64,000 nt of DNA from Pararhodobacter zhoushanensis (GCF_003990445.1 NZ_REEZ01000001.1:620001-684000), one strand, 5' to 3'. Shown: positions 41,037 to 49,799, numbered from the stretch's first letter. Notes: generated by a model not told the origin, from the letters alone. A program made the numbers and translations.

Positions 41037-42040
41037 ACACACAATGGATCGGCGCGGCAAATCCGCGCGAATTGAGTGATGTCGATTTCGCTGCTGCGGC
41101 AAGCCGTCTGGGCTGTGACCCGGCGGCGATCAGGGCCGTCTGGGGGGTCGAGGCGGCAGGGCGGCACTTCCTCGCTGATGGGTCAGTCGTGCGTCGGTTC
41201 GAGCCGCATCACTTCCCCCGTGAGCACTGGGAGCGCATCGGCTTTTTCCCGCGCGCCGGTGAGGCTGCATGGCGGGCAAGCGTTCGCTTGTCCACTGAGA
41301 CCATGTTTCAGAGCGCGGCGGCGATTGACCAAACTGCTGCAATGGCCGCATCCAGCTGGGGGGCACCTCAGATCATGGGTTTCAACTGCCGGTCGGCTGG
41401 GTTCGATACTGCCGAGGCGATGGTTTCGCACATGGCGGTGAGCGCAGCGCACCAGCTGGGCGCATTCGTGCAACTGGTTGAGGGCTGGGGGCTGGACAGC
41501 GCGCTGCGGGCGCAGGACTGGACCACCTTCGCCGCGCGTTACAACGGCAGCGGTCAGGTTCCCGTCTATGCCGCGCGCATCGAGGCGGCGTATCGTCAGC
41601 ACTCTGGCGTCCCGTCGCCCGTTGTCTTGCGCATTGGCGACCGTGGCGCGGCTGTGACGGCTCTGCAACGCGCTCTCGGCACGCAGGACGATGGCGTGTT
41701 CGGCCCCGGTACTGATCAGGCTGTGCGGGCGTTCCAAGCCACCGCTGGCCTGCCGGTGGATGGCGTGGTCGGTCGGCGCACATGGGACGCCCTGGGGGTC
41801 GCCGCGCCGGATGCCGCAGAGCCTCCCGTCCAAGAGACGCCCGTTGACAGGCGCACTGATATCACGGCCACGGTTACGGGCGCAGGGGCGGCCATGACGG
41901 CCATCGGTGCGGGTGCTGCGCAACTGCGCACCGCGCTGCCGGAGAGCGCCTTCTCGGTGCTTGTCTGGGGCGCTGTGGGGCTTGCGGCGATCTGGCTTCT
42001 GGCAAGGGCGCTGCGGCGCTGGCGGGGGGCCGTCCGATGA
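41033..42040 (+). CDS. Endolysin: N-acetylmuramidase, PG-binding domain, C-terminal TM
   Basis: A 335-aa lysin. Residues 1-190 form an N-acetylmuramidase (DUF3380-like) domain with catalytic Glu40 (AVWGVEAAGRHFLADG) and SWGAPQIMGFN. Residues 198-256 are a PG_binding_1 domain (LRIGDRGAAVTALQRAL...DGVFGPGTDQAVRAFQ). Unusually, residues about 306-324 are a transmembrane helix followed by a basic tail. No N-terminal signal. Confidence 0.9.
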   Translation: MNTQWIGAANPRELSDVDFAAAASRLGCDPAAIRAVWGVEAAGRHFLADGSVVRRFEPHHFPREHWERIGFFPRAGEAAWRASVRLSTETMFQSAAAIDQTAAMAASSWGAPQIMGFNCRSAGFDTAEAMVSHMAVSAAHQLGAFVQLVEGWGLDSALRAQDWTTFAARYNGSGQVPVYAARIEAAYRQHSGVPSPVVLRIGDRGAAVTALQRALGTQDDGVFGPGTDQAVRAFQATAGLPVDGVVGRRTWDALGVAAPDAAEPPVQETPVDRRTDITATVTGAGAAMTAIGAGAAQLRTALPESAFSVLVWGAVGLAAIWLLARALRRWRGAVR

Positions 42041-42279
42041 TCGCCTTTATCATGGGGCTGGGCCGCCGCGTGCAGACGTGGCTGGCGCTGGCCGCCGCCG
42101 CGCTGGTGGCGGTTCTCGCAGCCTATGCCGCCGGACGACGTGATGGCAGTTCAAACCAAAGGGAAGAAGATGCACAAGACACACGCGATGCGGTCGAGCG
42201 GGGCCGCGATGCGGTTCGGCGCGATGATGTTTCTGATCCTGCCGAGCGCCTGCGTCGGAACGATGGGCGCTGGATGTGA
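42037..42279 (+). CDS. i-spanin (Rz-like)
   Basis: An 80-aa protein with an N-terminal TM (WLALAAAALVAVLAAYAA) and a charged periplasmic part rich in Glu/Asp/Arg (REEDAQDTRDAVERGRDAV). The o-spanin gene overlaps it in another frame. It starts in ATGA overlap with the endolysin. Confidence 0.7.
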   Translation: MIAFIMGLGRRVQTWLALAAAALVAVLAAYAAGRRDGSSNQREEDAQDTRDAVERGRDAVRRDDVSDPAERLRRNDGRWM

Positions 42280-42391
42280 AAGCTATGGCGAGGCCCGGCT
42301 GTCAATGCCGCCGCCCGAGACGGTGCCAGAGGGCGCGTGGGGCGACTGGATAGCGACCACTGACACACGCATGACAGGGACGTGCACCTGA
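42170..42391 (+). CDS. o-spanin lipoprotein (Rz1-like), nested in the i-spanin gene
   Basis: A 73-aa lipoprotein in the +1 frame relative to the i-spanin, with lipobox LPSAC (Cys28) and mature part GCESYGEARLSMPPPETVPEGAWGDWI. The start at 42170 is chosen because GGGAAG lies just upstream; shorter starts at 42188 and 42209 exist. The overlap of 110 bp mirrors Rz/Rz1. Confidence 0.7.
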   Translation: MHKTHAMRSSGAAMRFGAMMFLILPSACVGTMGAGCESYGEARLSMPPPETVPEGAWGDWIATTDTRMTGTCT

Positions 42392-42430
42392 CACCTTTCC
42401 GCGCCCGCATGTTCGCGCTACGTTCCGCGC

Positions 42431-42649
42431 ATGTCCGGCGCGATTCTTATCCACGTCATTTGCCCTGGCTGCGGTCATTCCGCGACCCTCGGGGCTGGTC
42501 AGCTCGGCTGCGAGCCAGCGCGCTTCATGGCCTTCCACCGGCTGCGGTGCAGTGCCTGCGGGCGGCAGGCCGCGCGCGAGGACATCATCAAGTCATGGCA
42601 TGCTGGCGAGACGACGCCGCCCTATCGGGGCAGCTATCGGCGCGAGTAA
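42431..42649 (+). CDS. Small zinc-ribbon-like protein
   Basis: A 72-aa protein with two CxxC pairs (CPGCGH and CSACGR) separated by about 25 residues, suggesting one zinc ribbon. It ends convergent with the next gene (16-bp overlap). Common in phages; function unknown. Confidence 0.65.
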   Translation: MSGAILIHVICPGCGHSATLGAGQLGCEPARFMAFHRLRCSACGRQAAREDIIKSWHAGETTPPYRGSYRRE

Positions 42650-42840
42650 ATGGCCATGCGAGTGCGCCGATACCGCGATTTTAGCCGGAAAGCCTCTCCG
42701 TTGCGCATCATCAACCCATCCCGCCGGATAGCCTGTAGCGATGCAAGCTCGCCCCAAGCTTCAACGCTCTGATCTCCGTCAAGGATCTTGCCAGCGAGAG
42801 CCTTGATGCGGCGGTCTATCTGCGAAGGGTTCAGCATCAT
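42634..42840 (-). CDS. 68-aa hypothetical protein
   Basis: Begins MMLNPSQIDRRIKALAGKILDGDQSVEAWGEL; helical, charged, with AAGGAAGAG upstream of the start. Leftward, next to the accessory two-TM gene. Family unknown. Confidence 0.55.
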   Translation of the reverse strand: MMLNPSQIDRRIKALAGKILDGDQSVEAWGELASLQAIRRDGLMMRNGEAFRLKSRYRRTRMAIYSRR

Positions 42841-42966
42841 CTCTTCCTTTCGTTCTCGCTCACATGCTGAGTTTGGCTTGCAGACGCTCTTTCCCGAGGG
42901 AAGTTCACGGCGGCGTTCATGTTGCAGTGCCTAAACGCGATAGGGGCGCAAGATCTTCGGCTTTAG

Positions 42967-43572
42967 TTAAGGCAAAGTCGCTGGGCTGATGATCAGGGCC
43001 GCAGGCCCCCCGTTTCCAGTAAGCCGAATGGAGTAGGGGTCGGATGGCGGCGGAAAGTGCATGCCGATGCGGAAAATGGAACCTAGGCTGATCCCTCGTT
43101 CGGCAAGCCGCGCGATAAGCCGGTTGCCGATTTCCTGGCACTTGTCATCACCCACGATTTCGACATTCACTGTCTTGCCACTCAAAGCATTTACAAGTTT
43201 CTCGAATCCGTCATCGGACAGCTCTGCCCGACCTGGCGCAACAATTGTATTGAAGTTGTTGTTGTAAACAGGCGACACGGCGCCGCCGGTCATTGTCCCG
43301 ATGTTTACAGATTGGTTTAGTCCCTTATTTCCCTCATCAGCCAAGTTCTTCCCTCCAATAAACTTGTGGCGAAGTGCGGGCCAGTAAGTCCAAGCTAGCA
43401 TGGCTAACCCAAAGGCCATAAGAGCCCACGGCATCCACGGATCGCCGCTCATGTTCTCGATCCAGAAATCGTGAAGGTCCGGCCATACAGTGATCGCCCC
43501 AGTGAAGTGCGTAAGGGCACCCCAGAGAATTCCACCGATAGAGAAGACCCACGCAAGAAACCTTTGCAGCAT
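42967..43572 (-). CDS. Two-TM accessory membrane protein beside attR
   Basis: A 201-aa protein. Hydrophobic segments at about 5-30 and 47-66 are followed by a loop with VNIGTMTGGAVSPVYNNNF and a C-terminal soluble domain (GKTVNVEIVGDDKCQEIGNRLIARLAERGISLGSIFRIGMHFPPPSDPYSIRL). Lower GC than neighbours. Position next to attR and opposite strand mark it as an accessory gene expressed in the lysogen, possibly for superinfection exclusion or defence; no family is recognised. Confidence 0.65.
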   Translation of the reverse strand: MLQRFLAWVFSIGGILWGALTHFTGAITVWPDLHDFWIENMSGDPWMPWALMAFGLAMLAWTYWPALRHKFIGGKNLADEGNKGLNQSVNIGTMTGGAVSPVYNNNFNTIVAPGRAELSDDGFEKLVNALSGKTVNVEIVGDDKCQEIGNRLIARLAERGISLGSIFRIGMHFPPPSDPYSIRLTGNGGPAALIISPATLP

Positions 43573-43751
43573 GCGGCCGATAGTGCGCGGCGCGGGATGA
43601 TTCTGGAAGTCATTTCACGCACCCATTTTCTGATGGCTTGGTGCGTTTGATACATAACGCTGGGCATATGCGTGGACACAGGGGTCAGCGCGGCACGGCT
43701 TAGATTTCGGCTTTGCATCATCGTCTTCCTTTCCCGGCTGTCGCCGGCGCA

Positions 43752-43812
43752 GTTTTACAATTCAGTTTGTAAGCCATTGAAATAACATGATCTAACAAGG
43801 CGCTATTTTACA
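43752..43812 (+). promoter_or_regulatory. Candidate integrase arm-type sites next to attR
   Basis: TTTTACA at 43753-43759 and 43806-43812, matching the two copies beside attL. The rest of 43573-43845 shows no convincing gene. Confidence 0.4.
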
Positions 43813-43845
43813 GCACATCGCGTTGCAATCATGGGATTTTTCCGT

Positions 43846-43863
43846 TCCTTCCGGGATCGCCAC
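43846..43863 (+). other. attR core
   Basis: Perfect 18-bp copy of the tRNA-Arg 3' end (TCCTTCCGGGATCGCCAC). It defines the right edge of the prophage. Confidence 0.9.
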
Positions 43864-44032
43864 AAAGCCTTGAAGCCAGAGCAAGCAACGAGCGCATACG
43901 CTTGCGCAAGGATTCAGTAGCTCTCGATGGGAGAGCGCTGGACCGGCCGCTCGCGGGCGTTTCGTGGCCAAGGCCAACAGGCGGACGGCTTGGGCGTTTC
44001 TGGGGCACCGGCCTGACGTGCTTCCCTGCCGC

Positions 44033-44320
44033 GTGGATCCGCCCCTGACCGCCAACGGGATCGGGCATCGCCTGACCAAGCCCAATCCGCCACGGACGGC
44101 TGGCCAAGTAGAACGGAGGATCCGCACGGTCAGGGACGCCAACGCCAGGCGCTTGCAGTGGAACATCCATGACGAGTTGCAACCTGATGGCAGCTTACGA
44201 TTTTACGCGCTAACTCAAGGCCCTGAGCGGCCTCAGGCCCGGCGAGAACAGCGGCAAGACCTCGACTTCAGCGCCAGACAGCGTCACGATCCAGCGAATC
44301 CACCAGATCCCGGCATCTGC
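44033..44320 (+). pseudogene. Remnant of an IS481-family transposase
   Basis: The frame through 44033-44212 reads NGIGHRLTKPNPPRTAGQVER then TVRDANARRLQWNIHDEL, which matches the C-terminal part of the IS481 DDE domain (HRLTKPN-P-T-GQVER, with the last catalytic Glu). At 44214 the sequence resumes in another frame as LKALSGLRPGENSGKTSTSAPD, matching the IS481 C-terminus. The N-terminal two-thirds is missing and a frameshift/deletion is present, so it is dead. Confidence 0.75.
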
Positions 44321-44324
44321 GCCC

Positions 44325-45017
44325 TCAGGTGCGTGCGTTCTCGAAGTCGGTCCAGGCTTTTTCGAAAGCTGCGAAGTCAAACCCTTCCGCCCGCGCCGGA
44401 TCGAGGATCAGCTTCTCCGAGGCCAGCAATTGCCCGATGCCCGCCTCGAGCCCCGCCATCACCGAAGGCGGAATGACAAGCGCACCATGGCGGTCGGCAT
44501 GCACCAGATCCCCCTGCGCCACCCGCAGGCCAAAGACCGTGACCGGGGTGCCAAGGCTGCGGACATGGACGAAACCGTGGCTGGGACCGATGCTGCCGGC
44601 GATCACCGGGAAGCCCTCGGGCAGGTCGCCAAGATCGCGCATCACGCCGTTGGTCAGCGCGCCCGCCATGGCGAAGCCCTTATGGATGGTGGTGTTCACC
44701 TCGCCCCAATAGGCGCCGATACAGTCGGGGTAGTCCAGATCCTCGATCACCGCGACCGACGGCTTGGGCGCGTCATGCATCGCCTTGTAATAGGCCATGC
44801 GGCGGGCGCGGATCACCTCGGGCGCTTCGCTCGGGGGCGCGAGGGCGGCGATCTGCGCGGTGACGGCATAGCCCACGACGCTGCGTCCGGGTTCCGAGCA
44901 CAGCATGGTGCCGCGGGTAAAACCGTCGAAGCCGCGCTTTCCTTGCACCACCTCGATGGCGTTGCAGACGGTCGGCGTGTCGACCCGGCGCAGCAGGTCC
45001 AGAAGTGTCGGTGTCAT
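44325..45017 (-). CDS. RraA-like family protein (HMG/CHA aldolase-like)
   Basis: A 230-aa protein with RraA/HMG-aldolase features: NTTIHKGFAMAGALTNGVMRDLG and VAQGDLVHADRHGALVIP (metal-binding Asp). Family members cleave 4-hydroxy-4-methyl-2-oxoglutarate or act as RNase E inhibitors; in a catabolic operon an aldolase-type role is likelier. Start set by ATGA overlap with the hydrolase gene. Last gene of the operon. Confidence 0.8.
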   Translation of the reverse strand: MTPTLLDLLRRVDTPTVCNAIEVVQGKRGFDGFTRGTMLCSEPGRSVVGYAVTAQIAALAPPSEAPEVIRARRMAYYKAMHDAPKPSVAVIEDLDYPDCIGAYWGEVNTTIHKGFAMAGALTNGVMRDLGDLPEGFPVIAGSIGPSHGFVHVRSLGTPVTVFGLRVAQGDLVHADRHGALVIPPSVMAGLEAGIGQLLASEKLILDPARAEGFDFAAFEKAWTDFENART

Positions 45018-45709
45018 GTCTCGAGCCATTCCTTCAGCGCCGCGAGCGTGGCGGCAGGTTGTTCCAGCGGCGGCAGATGTCCGGCGCCTTTCACGACGAC
45101 CAGCCGCGATTGCGGCATCAGCGCGTGCATCAGATCGTGCCGGTCGCGGGGGCACAGCCGGTCTTCCGCGCCGGTCAGCACCAGCGCGGGGCCTTTGAAG
45201 GCGCGCAGGGTCTCGGTCCGGTCGGCGCGGTCGCGCAGGGCCAGCGACTGCCGGCGAAAGACCTCGGGACCAAGGCTGCGGGCCATGTCGAGGCACAGCG
45301 CCAGCGTGGCGGTGTCCGAAGGGTCGGCAAGGTAATGCGGCATCATCTCGGATTGCATCACCGCGTCGAGCCCCCCGGCCAGCACCCGCGCCACCTGCGG
45401 TTCGCGGCGGGCGCGGATTTCGGGCAACTCCGCCAAGGGGTTGGTGTCCAGAAGCGCCAACCGGTCGATCCGCCCGGGCGCCTGCGCCAGCATCTCCATG
45501 GCGACGATGCCGCCCATCGACAGCCCCGCCAGCGCGAAGCGCGCAGGCAGATCGCGCAGCAGGGAAGCGGCGATGCCGGGCAGCGTCTCGTCGCCTGTGG
45601 GCAGCGCGTGGCGGACGGCGCGCGGACCGAGGGACGCAGGCAGCGCCCCCCACATCCGCGCGTCGCACATCATGCCGGGCACAAGGACCAGCGGCAGCGG
45701 ATCGTTCAC
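45014..45709 (-). CDS. Alpha/beta hydrolase
   Basis: A 231-aa serine hydrolase with GLSMGG elbow, LVPGMMCDARMW oxyanion region, TGAEDRLCP (Asp) and GAGHLPPLEQP (His). Resembles the enol-lactonase/esterase group. ATGA overlaps on both sides place it firmly in the operon. Confidence 0.88.
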   Translation of the reverse strand: MNDPLPLVLVPGMMCDARMWGALPASLGPRAVRHALPTGDETLPGIAASLLRDLPARFALAGLSMGGIVAMEMLAQAPGRIDRLALLDTNPLAELPEIRARREPQVARVLAGGLDAVMQSEMMPHYLADPSDTATLALCLDMARSLGPEVFRRQSLALRDRADRTETLRAFKGPALVLTGAEDRLCPRDRHDLMHALMPQSRLVVVKGAGHLPPLEQPAATLAALKEWLET

Positions 45710-46674
45710 GACAGGCGTCCGGTCAGGCCCGCGGGATCGTCGGTGTTGCGGACCCGGTAGAGCGCGGCCTCACCCGTCATCGCGGGGCTCAGTGCATGCG
45801 AAAGGCCCGGCGGGATCGCCGCCGTATCGCCCGGGTTCAGCACCGTGCTGCCACCGTCCCAATCGAGCCGCCAATGACCACGCACCGGCATCAGCACCTC
45901 GTGGCGCTGGGTGGCATAGGCGGTGTCGGGGATCGAGCCGCGGGTCAGAAAGTCGATTTCAAACCCCGGGCGATCGCGCAGCATCCCCTCGGCGCCCAGT
46001 ACCTTGCACGGCTGCCGGTCCGAGAGCGCGACCATGTCCCAATAGCGGGCGACGTAATCGGGCAGGACCTGCGCCGTGGTGAGTTCGGGGAAATCCTTGA
46101 GCTGCGCGTCGGTGAGCAGCGGCATGGGCGCAACCCCCTCGGGCAGGCTCTGGCCTTTCTTCGCGTCATAGAGCTTGCCGTTCGCGCCCAGCACAAGGCC
46201 GTGGTCGCGCGCATCCTCGATCACCTGCGGCGCCCATATCACGCCGCCGCCCGCGTCGTCGCCGCCCAGCACGGCCATGATCATCCCGTAATCGGTGCCG
46301 ATATTCTCGAAGCCGCGGAAGATCCCCGTCGGGATATTGATGATGTCGCCCTCTTCCAGCACCACCTCGCCCGCTGTGCCCCAACGGCCCCAGAAGAAGC
46401 GCCAGCGCCCCTTGAGAACGAAGAAAACCTCGGCGGTGCGATGGCTGTGCAGGCTGTTGCGGCATTTCGGCGGCTGACCGGCAGCACCGATGTTGAAGCC
46501 CGGGGTCTCGGTGATGTGGACATGCTGGTCGGCGCTTTCGGACACGCCGCCGCCGATGATGGTGAAATTCTCTTTCTGGTCGCTGCCCGGGGTATGGGCG
46601 TCGATGAAGGCGGTCTTGCAGGGTTTGAGATCCCCGTAGCGGACGATGCGGGCGTCCATCTGGGCAGGCGTCAT
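45706..46674 (-). CDS. Bicupin protein
   Basis: A 322-aa two-domain cupin. First cupin: CRNSLHSHRTAEVFFVLKGRWRFFWGRWG...EEGDIINIPTGIFRGFENIG; second: RHEVLMPVRGHWRLDWDGGSTVLNPGDTAAIPPGLSHAL. The first has the metal-ligand HxH(x)nE pattern; the second lacks it. Could be a dioxygenase-like or isomerase-like enzyme; substrate unknown. Confidence 0.8.
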   Translation of the reverse strand: MTPAQMDARIVRYGDLKPCKTAFIDAHTPGSDQKENFTIIGGGVSESADQHVHITETPGFNIGAAGQPPKCRNSLHSHRTAEVFFVLKGRWRFFWGRWGTAGEVVLEEGDIINIPTGIFRGFENIGTDYGMIMAVLGGDDAGGGVIWAPQVIEDARDHGLVLGANGKLYDAKKGQSLPEGVAPMPLLTDAQLKDFPELTTAQVLPDYVARYWDMVALSDRQPCKVLGAEGMLRDRPGFEIDFLTRGSIPDTAYATQRHEVLMPVRGHWRLDWDGGSTVLNPGDTAAIPPGLSHALSPAMTGEAALYRVRNTDDPAGLTGRLS

Positions 46675-46693
46675 GTCGTGTCTTCCTTTGCGG

Positions 46694-47719
46694 TCACGGG
46701 GCGGGATCGGCCGGCGGCTGGCGGGTCGAGCCCCGCACGACCAGCGGGCCGTCGATGAAGGTTTTCTGGGGTTCGAGCACCCCCTCGATCAGGCCAAGGA
46801 TGGCCTCGACGGTGGCCGAAACCATGCGGTTCACGGGCTGGCGGATGGTGGTGAGGTCATAGGCGGGCCAGGCGGCCATCGGGACGTCGTCATAGCCGAT
46901 GACGGACACATCGCCGGGCAGGCTGAGCCCAAGGCCGAACCGTAGCTCATCCATCGCGGCGAAGGCCATGTGGTCGTTGCCGACGAACAGCGCATCGGGC
47001 CGGTCAGGACGCTCGAAGAGTTCGCGCGTGACACGGATCGTGACGTCGCGGGCATACATGCCGTCGACCATCGCCACCGGTTCCAGCCCCGCTGCGGCCA
47101 TCGCCTGACGGAACCCTTCGGCCCGGTCACGGCCGGTCGAAGAGCCCTGCCAGCCCATGATATGCGCGATGCGGCGATGCCCGGCGGCGATCAGATGCTC
47201 GGTCGCGCGGCGCCCGCCCGAGACATTGTCCGAGGTGATATCGGTCAGCTGCGGGTTTTCCTGACCACGGTTGAAATTCACCACCGGAATCCCCTGCCCC
47301 GCCAGCCGGCCGGTCAGCTCGTTCGACATCGAAACCGAAGCCGTGATGATCCCGTCGACGCGGTAGTCGATAAGCTCGCGCACCACCTCCGAGACATTCT
47401 CGGTGGCATTCTCGGCCATGAAGATCAGCACGTGGTAGCCCCGCGCCTGCAAGGCCCGCGACAGCTTCTCGATGGCCAGCGGGTAGAACATGTTTTCCAG
47501 ATAGGCGACCACCAGACCGATGATGCGGCTGCGCCCGGTGATCATTGCGCGGGCCAGCGCGTCGGGCCGGTATCCCAGCGTCTCGGCCGCTGTGCGGACC
47601 TTCTTGACCGTCGCCGGCGAAACCGAGGCGCCCGGGGTGAAGACCCGGCTGACCGCCGATTGGCTGACCCCGGCAAGCCGTGCAACATCCTGTGCAGTGA
47701 TCCGACCCTTGATGCTCAT
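46694..47719 (-). CDS. LacI-family transcriptional regulator
   Basis: A 341-aa repressor. HTH TAQDVARLAGVSQSAVSRVFTPGASVSPATVKKVRTAAETLGYRPDALAR at the N-terminus, then a periplasmic-binding-like effector domain (IIGLVVAYLENMFYPLAIEKL...). It is embedded in the operon (ATGA overlap with SDR). The likely operators are the tandem palindromes upstream of dctP (inference). Confidence 0.92.
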   Translation of the reverse strand: MSIKGRITAQDVARLAGVSQSAVSRVFTPGASVSPATVKKVRTAAETLGYRPDALARAMITGRSRIIGLVVAYLENMFYPLAIEKLSRALQARGYHVLIFMAENATENVSEVVRELIDYRVDGIITASVSMSNELTGRLAGQGIPVVNFNRGQENPQLTDITSDNVSGGRRATEHLIAAGHRRIAHIMGWQGSSTGRDRAEGFRQAMAAAGLEPVAMVDGMYARDVTIRVTRELFERPDRPDALFVGNDHMAFAAMDELRFGLGLSLPGDVSVIGYDDVPMAAWPAYDLTTIRQPVNRMVSATVEAILGLIEGVLEPQKTFIDGPLVVRGSTRQPPADPAP

Positions 47720-48480
47720 CCTGCCGTCCATCCCCCGTCGACCTTCAGCGCCGTCCCGGTCACCATCGACCCGGCGTCAGAGGCAAGGTACACCACCGCG
47801 CCCATCACGTCCTCGACACGACCCACACGGCCCAGCTTGATCTTTTCCTCGATCCAGGCGCGGCGCGCGGGGTCGTCGAAAGTGGCTTGTGTAAAGGGCG
47901 TCAGGATGAAGGTCGGGCAGATCGTGTTGACGCGGATGCCATGCGCGCCCCATTCCATCGCCATGGCCTTGGTCATGCCCTCGACCGCGTGCTTGGTTGC
48001 GCAATAGACCGCGCGATCCACGCCGCCGACATGGCCCATCTGGCTGGAAATCTGGATCAGGCTGCCGGGCTTGCCCGCCGCGACCAGCCCCTGCGCCACG
48101 GCCTGAGCGGTAAAATACGCGGCCTTAAGGTTGATCGCCGTGACTGAGTCGAAATCGTCCTCGGTGGTCTCCAGCGCCGCGCTGTGCCGCGCCATCCCCG
48201 CCGCGTTGACGAGGATGTCGAAGGGGCCTTCGGCGGCGACAAAGGCGCGCAAGGCCGTCGTATCGGCAATGTCCAGCGACCGGGCGCGGACGCTGCCGCC
48301 CGCGGCGCGAAGGTCGGCGGCTGCCGCCTCCAGCCGCTCGGCGCCGCGCGCCACCATGGTGACCTCGGCTCCGGCATCGGCCAGCGCGCTGGCGCAGGCC
48401 AAGCCGATGCCGGAGGAAGCCCCGGTGACGAGGGCGCGCCTGCCCTCGAGCCGGAACGACGGGGTGCGCGGCAGGCTCAT
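47716..48480 (-). CDS. Short-chain dehydrogenase/reductase
   Basis: A 254-aa NAD(P)-dependent oxidoreductase. TGASSGIG cofactor motif, NAAG, catalytic Ser (ISSQMGH) and YCATK. C-terminus [13 protein letters not shown] is typical of classical SDRs. Start MSLPRTPSF is set by the overlap with the HisD-like stop. Confidence 0.93.
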   Translation of the reverse strand: MSLPRTPSFRLEGRRALVTGASSGIGLACASALADAGAEVTMVARGAERLEAAAADLRAAGGSVRARSLDIADTTALRAFVAAEGPFDILVNAAGMARHSAALETTEDDFDSVTAINLKAAYFTAQAVAQGLVAAGKPGSLIQISSQMGHVGGVDRAVYCATKHAVEGMTKAMAMEWGAHGIRVNTICPTFILTPFTQATFDDPARRAWIEEKIKLGRVGRVEDVMGAVVYLASDAGSMVTGTALKVDGGWTAG

Positions 48481-49787
48481 TCGGCAGCCATCCCGTAGCC
48501 GACATTGCGCCCGCCGTAGCGACGCACCCGGATGTTGCACTGCTCGGCATGGCCAACGAAGCCTTCCAGCATGCACAGCCGCGAACCGTACTCGCCTACC
48601 GTCGCGGCAGCCTCGTCCGTGGTGACGCGCTGGTAGGAATGGGTCTTCAGGAACTTGCCGACCCAGAGCCCGCCGGTATAGCGGCCAGCTTTCTTGGTGG
48701 GCAGCGTGTGGTTGGTGCCGATGACCTTGTCGCCATTGGCCACGTTGGTGCGCGGCCCCAGGAACAGCGCGCCGTAGCTGTGCATCTGCTCAAGATACCA
48801 GTCGTCGCGGTCGGTCATCACCTGCACATGCTCGTAAGCCATGTCATTGGCCACGCGCAGCATCTCGTCATGGCTGTCACACAGGATGACTTCACCATAA
48901 TCGCGCCAGCTGACCGAGGCGGTCTCGGCGGTCGGCAGGATGGCCAGCAGCCGGTCGATTTCGGCCAGCGTGGCCTCAGCCAGCGCGCGGGAATTGGTGA
49001 TCAGGCAGGCGGGCGAGTTGTAGCCGTGCTCGGCCTGGCCCAGAAGATCGGTCGCCACCAGTTCGGCATCCACGGTATCGTCGGCGATCACCATGGTCTC
49101 GGTCGGCCCGGCAAACAGGTCGATGCCGACGCGGCCATAGAGCTGGCGCTTGGCCTCGGCCACGAAGGCGTTGCCGGGGCCGACCAGCATGTGGACGGGA
49201 TCGATGGTCTGGGTGCCGATGGCCATGGCGCCGACGGCCTGAATGCCCCCCAGCACATAGATTTCATGCGCGCCGCCCAGATGCATGGCGGCGACGATGG
49301 CAGGATGGGGCTCGCCCTTGACCGGGGGCGCACTGGCGACGATCCGCGGCACGCCGGCCACGGTCGCGGTCAGCACCGACATATGCGCCGAGGCCACCAT
49401 CGGGAACTTGCCGCCGGGCACGTAGCAGCCGACGCTCTGCACGGGGATGTTGCGATGGCCAAGAACCACGCCGGGCATCGTCTCGACCTCAATATCCGTC
49501 ATGCTGGCGCGCTGCGCCTCGGCGAAGCGGCGGATCTGGGTCTGGGCGAAACGGATGTCCTCCATGTCGCGGGCGCCAACCTTGGCCATCGCCGCCTCGA
49601 TCTCGGATTGCGTCAGACGAAAGGACGGGCGGCTGACCCCGTCGAACTTCTGGCTCAGGCTGGCGATCGCTGCGTCGCCCCCCGTTTCGATCTCGCGCAG
49701 GGTCTCCTCGACGGTGGAGCGGACCTTGGCATCGTCCTCGGCGCGCTCGGCTTCTGGCTTGGCGGTCTTGAGATAGGTGATGGTCAT
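48477..49787 (-). CDS. HisD-family dehydrogenase (sulfopropanediol/histidinol dehydrogenase-like)
   Basis: A 436-aa NAD-dependent zinc dehydrogenase. Zn ligands GQAEHG (Gln, His), GDKVIGTNH (Asp region) and GFVGHAEQ (His), and the catalytic EH pair in YEHVQVMTD, are conserved. [18 protein letters not shown] and GTNHTLPT plus the TRAP context resemble HpsN, which oxidises (R)-2,3-dihydroxypropane-1-sulfonate, more than biosynthetic HisD. Substrate not proven; no sulfolyase gene lies nearby. Confidence 0.85.
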   Translation of the reverse strand: MTITYLKTAKPEAERAEDDAKVRSTVEETLREIETGGDAAIASLSQKFDGVSRPSFRLTQSEIEAAMAKVGARDMEDIRFAQTQIRRFAEAQRASMTDIEVETMPGVVLGHRNIPVQSVGCYVPGGKFPMVASAHMSVLTATVAGVPRIVASAPPVKGEPHPAIVAAMHLGGAHEIYVLGGIQAVGAMAIGTQTIDPVHMLVGPGNAFVAEAKRQLYGRVGIDLFAGPTETMVIADDTVDAELVATDLLGQAEHGYNSPACLITNSRALAEATLAEIDRLLAILPTAETASVSWRDYGEVILCDSHDEMLRVANDMAYEHVQVMTDRDDWYLEQMHSYGALFLGPRTNVANGDKVIGTNHTLPTKKAGRYTGGLWVGKFLKTHSYQRVTTDEAAATVGEYGSRLCMLEGFVGHAEQCNIRVRRYGGRNVGYGMAAE

Positions 49788-49799
49788 GGGAACTCCTGA

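Larger units (their letters stand above)
8662..43863. mobile_element. Complete HK97-like siphovirus prophage integrated in tRNA-Arg
   Basis: The element is bounded by an 18-bp direct repeat (TCCTTCCGGGATCGCCAC) at 8662-8679 and 43846-43863 and is 35.2 kb long. It carries a tyrosine integrase adjacent to attL, a repressor/Cro switch with operators, early genes, an HK97-type head module, a siphovirus tail module, lysis genes and accessory genes. No structural gene shows a frameshift other than the expected programmed one in the tail chaperone, so it may be inducible. No reverse transcriptase or transposase was seen inside. Confidence 0.93.

Noticed and set aside
43449-43721. 90-aa leftward ORF upstream of the two-TM gene
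   Set aside because: Overlaps the two-TM gene start in another frame, Ser/Arg-rich, no ribosome site.
20591-43863. Gene transfer agent instead of a phage
   Set aside because: Integrase, att sites, repressor with operators, TerS, HNH and spanins mark a temperate phage; the gene set and size differ from RcGTA-like clusters.
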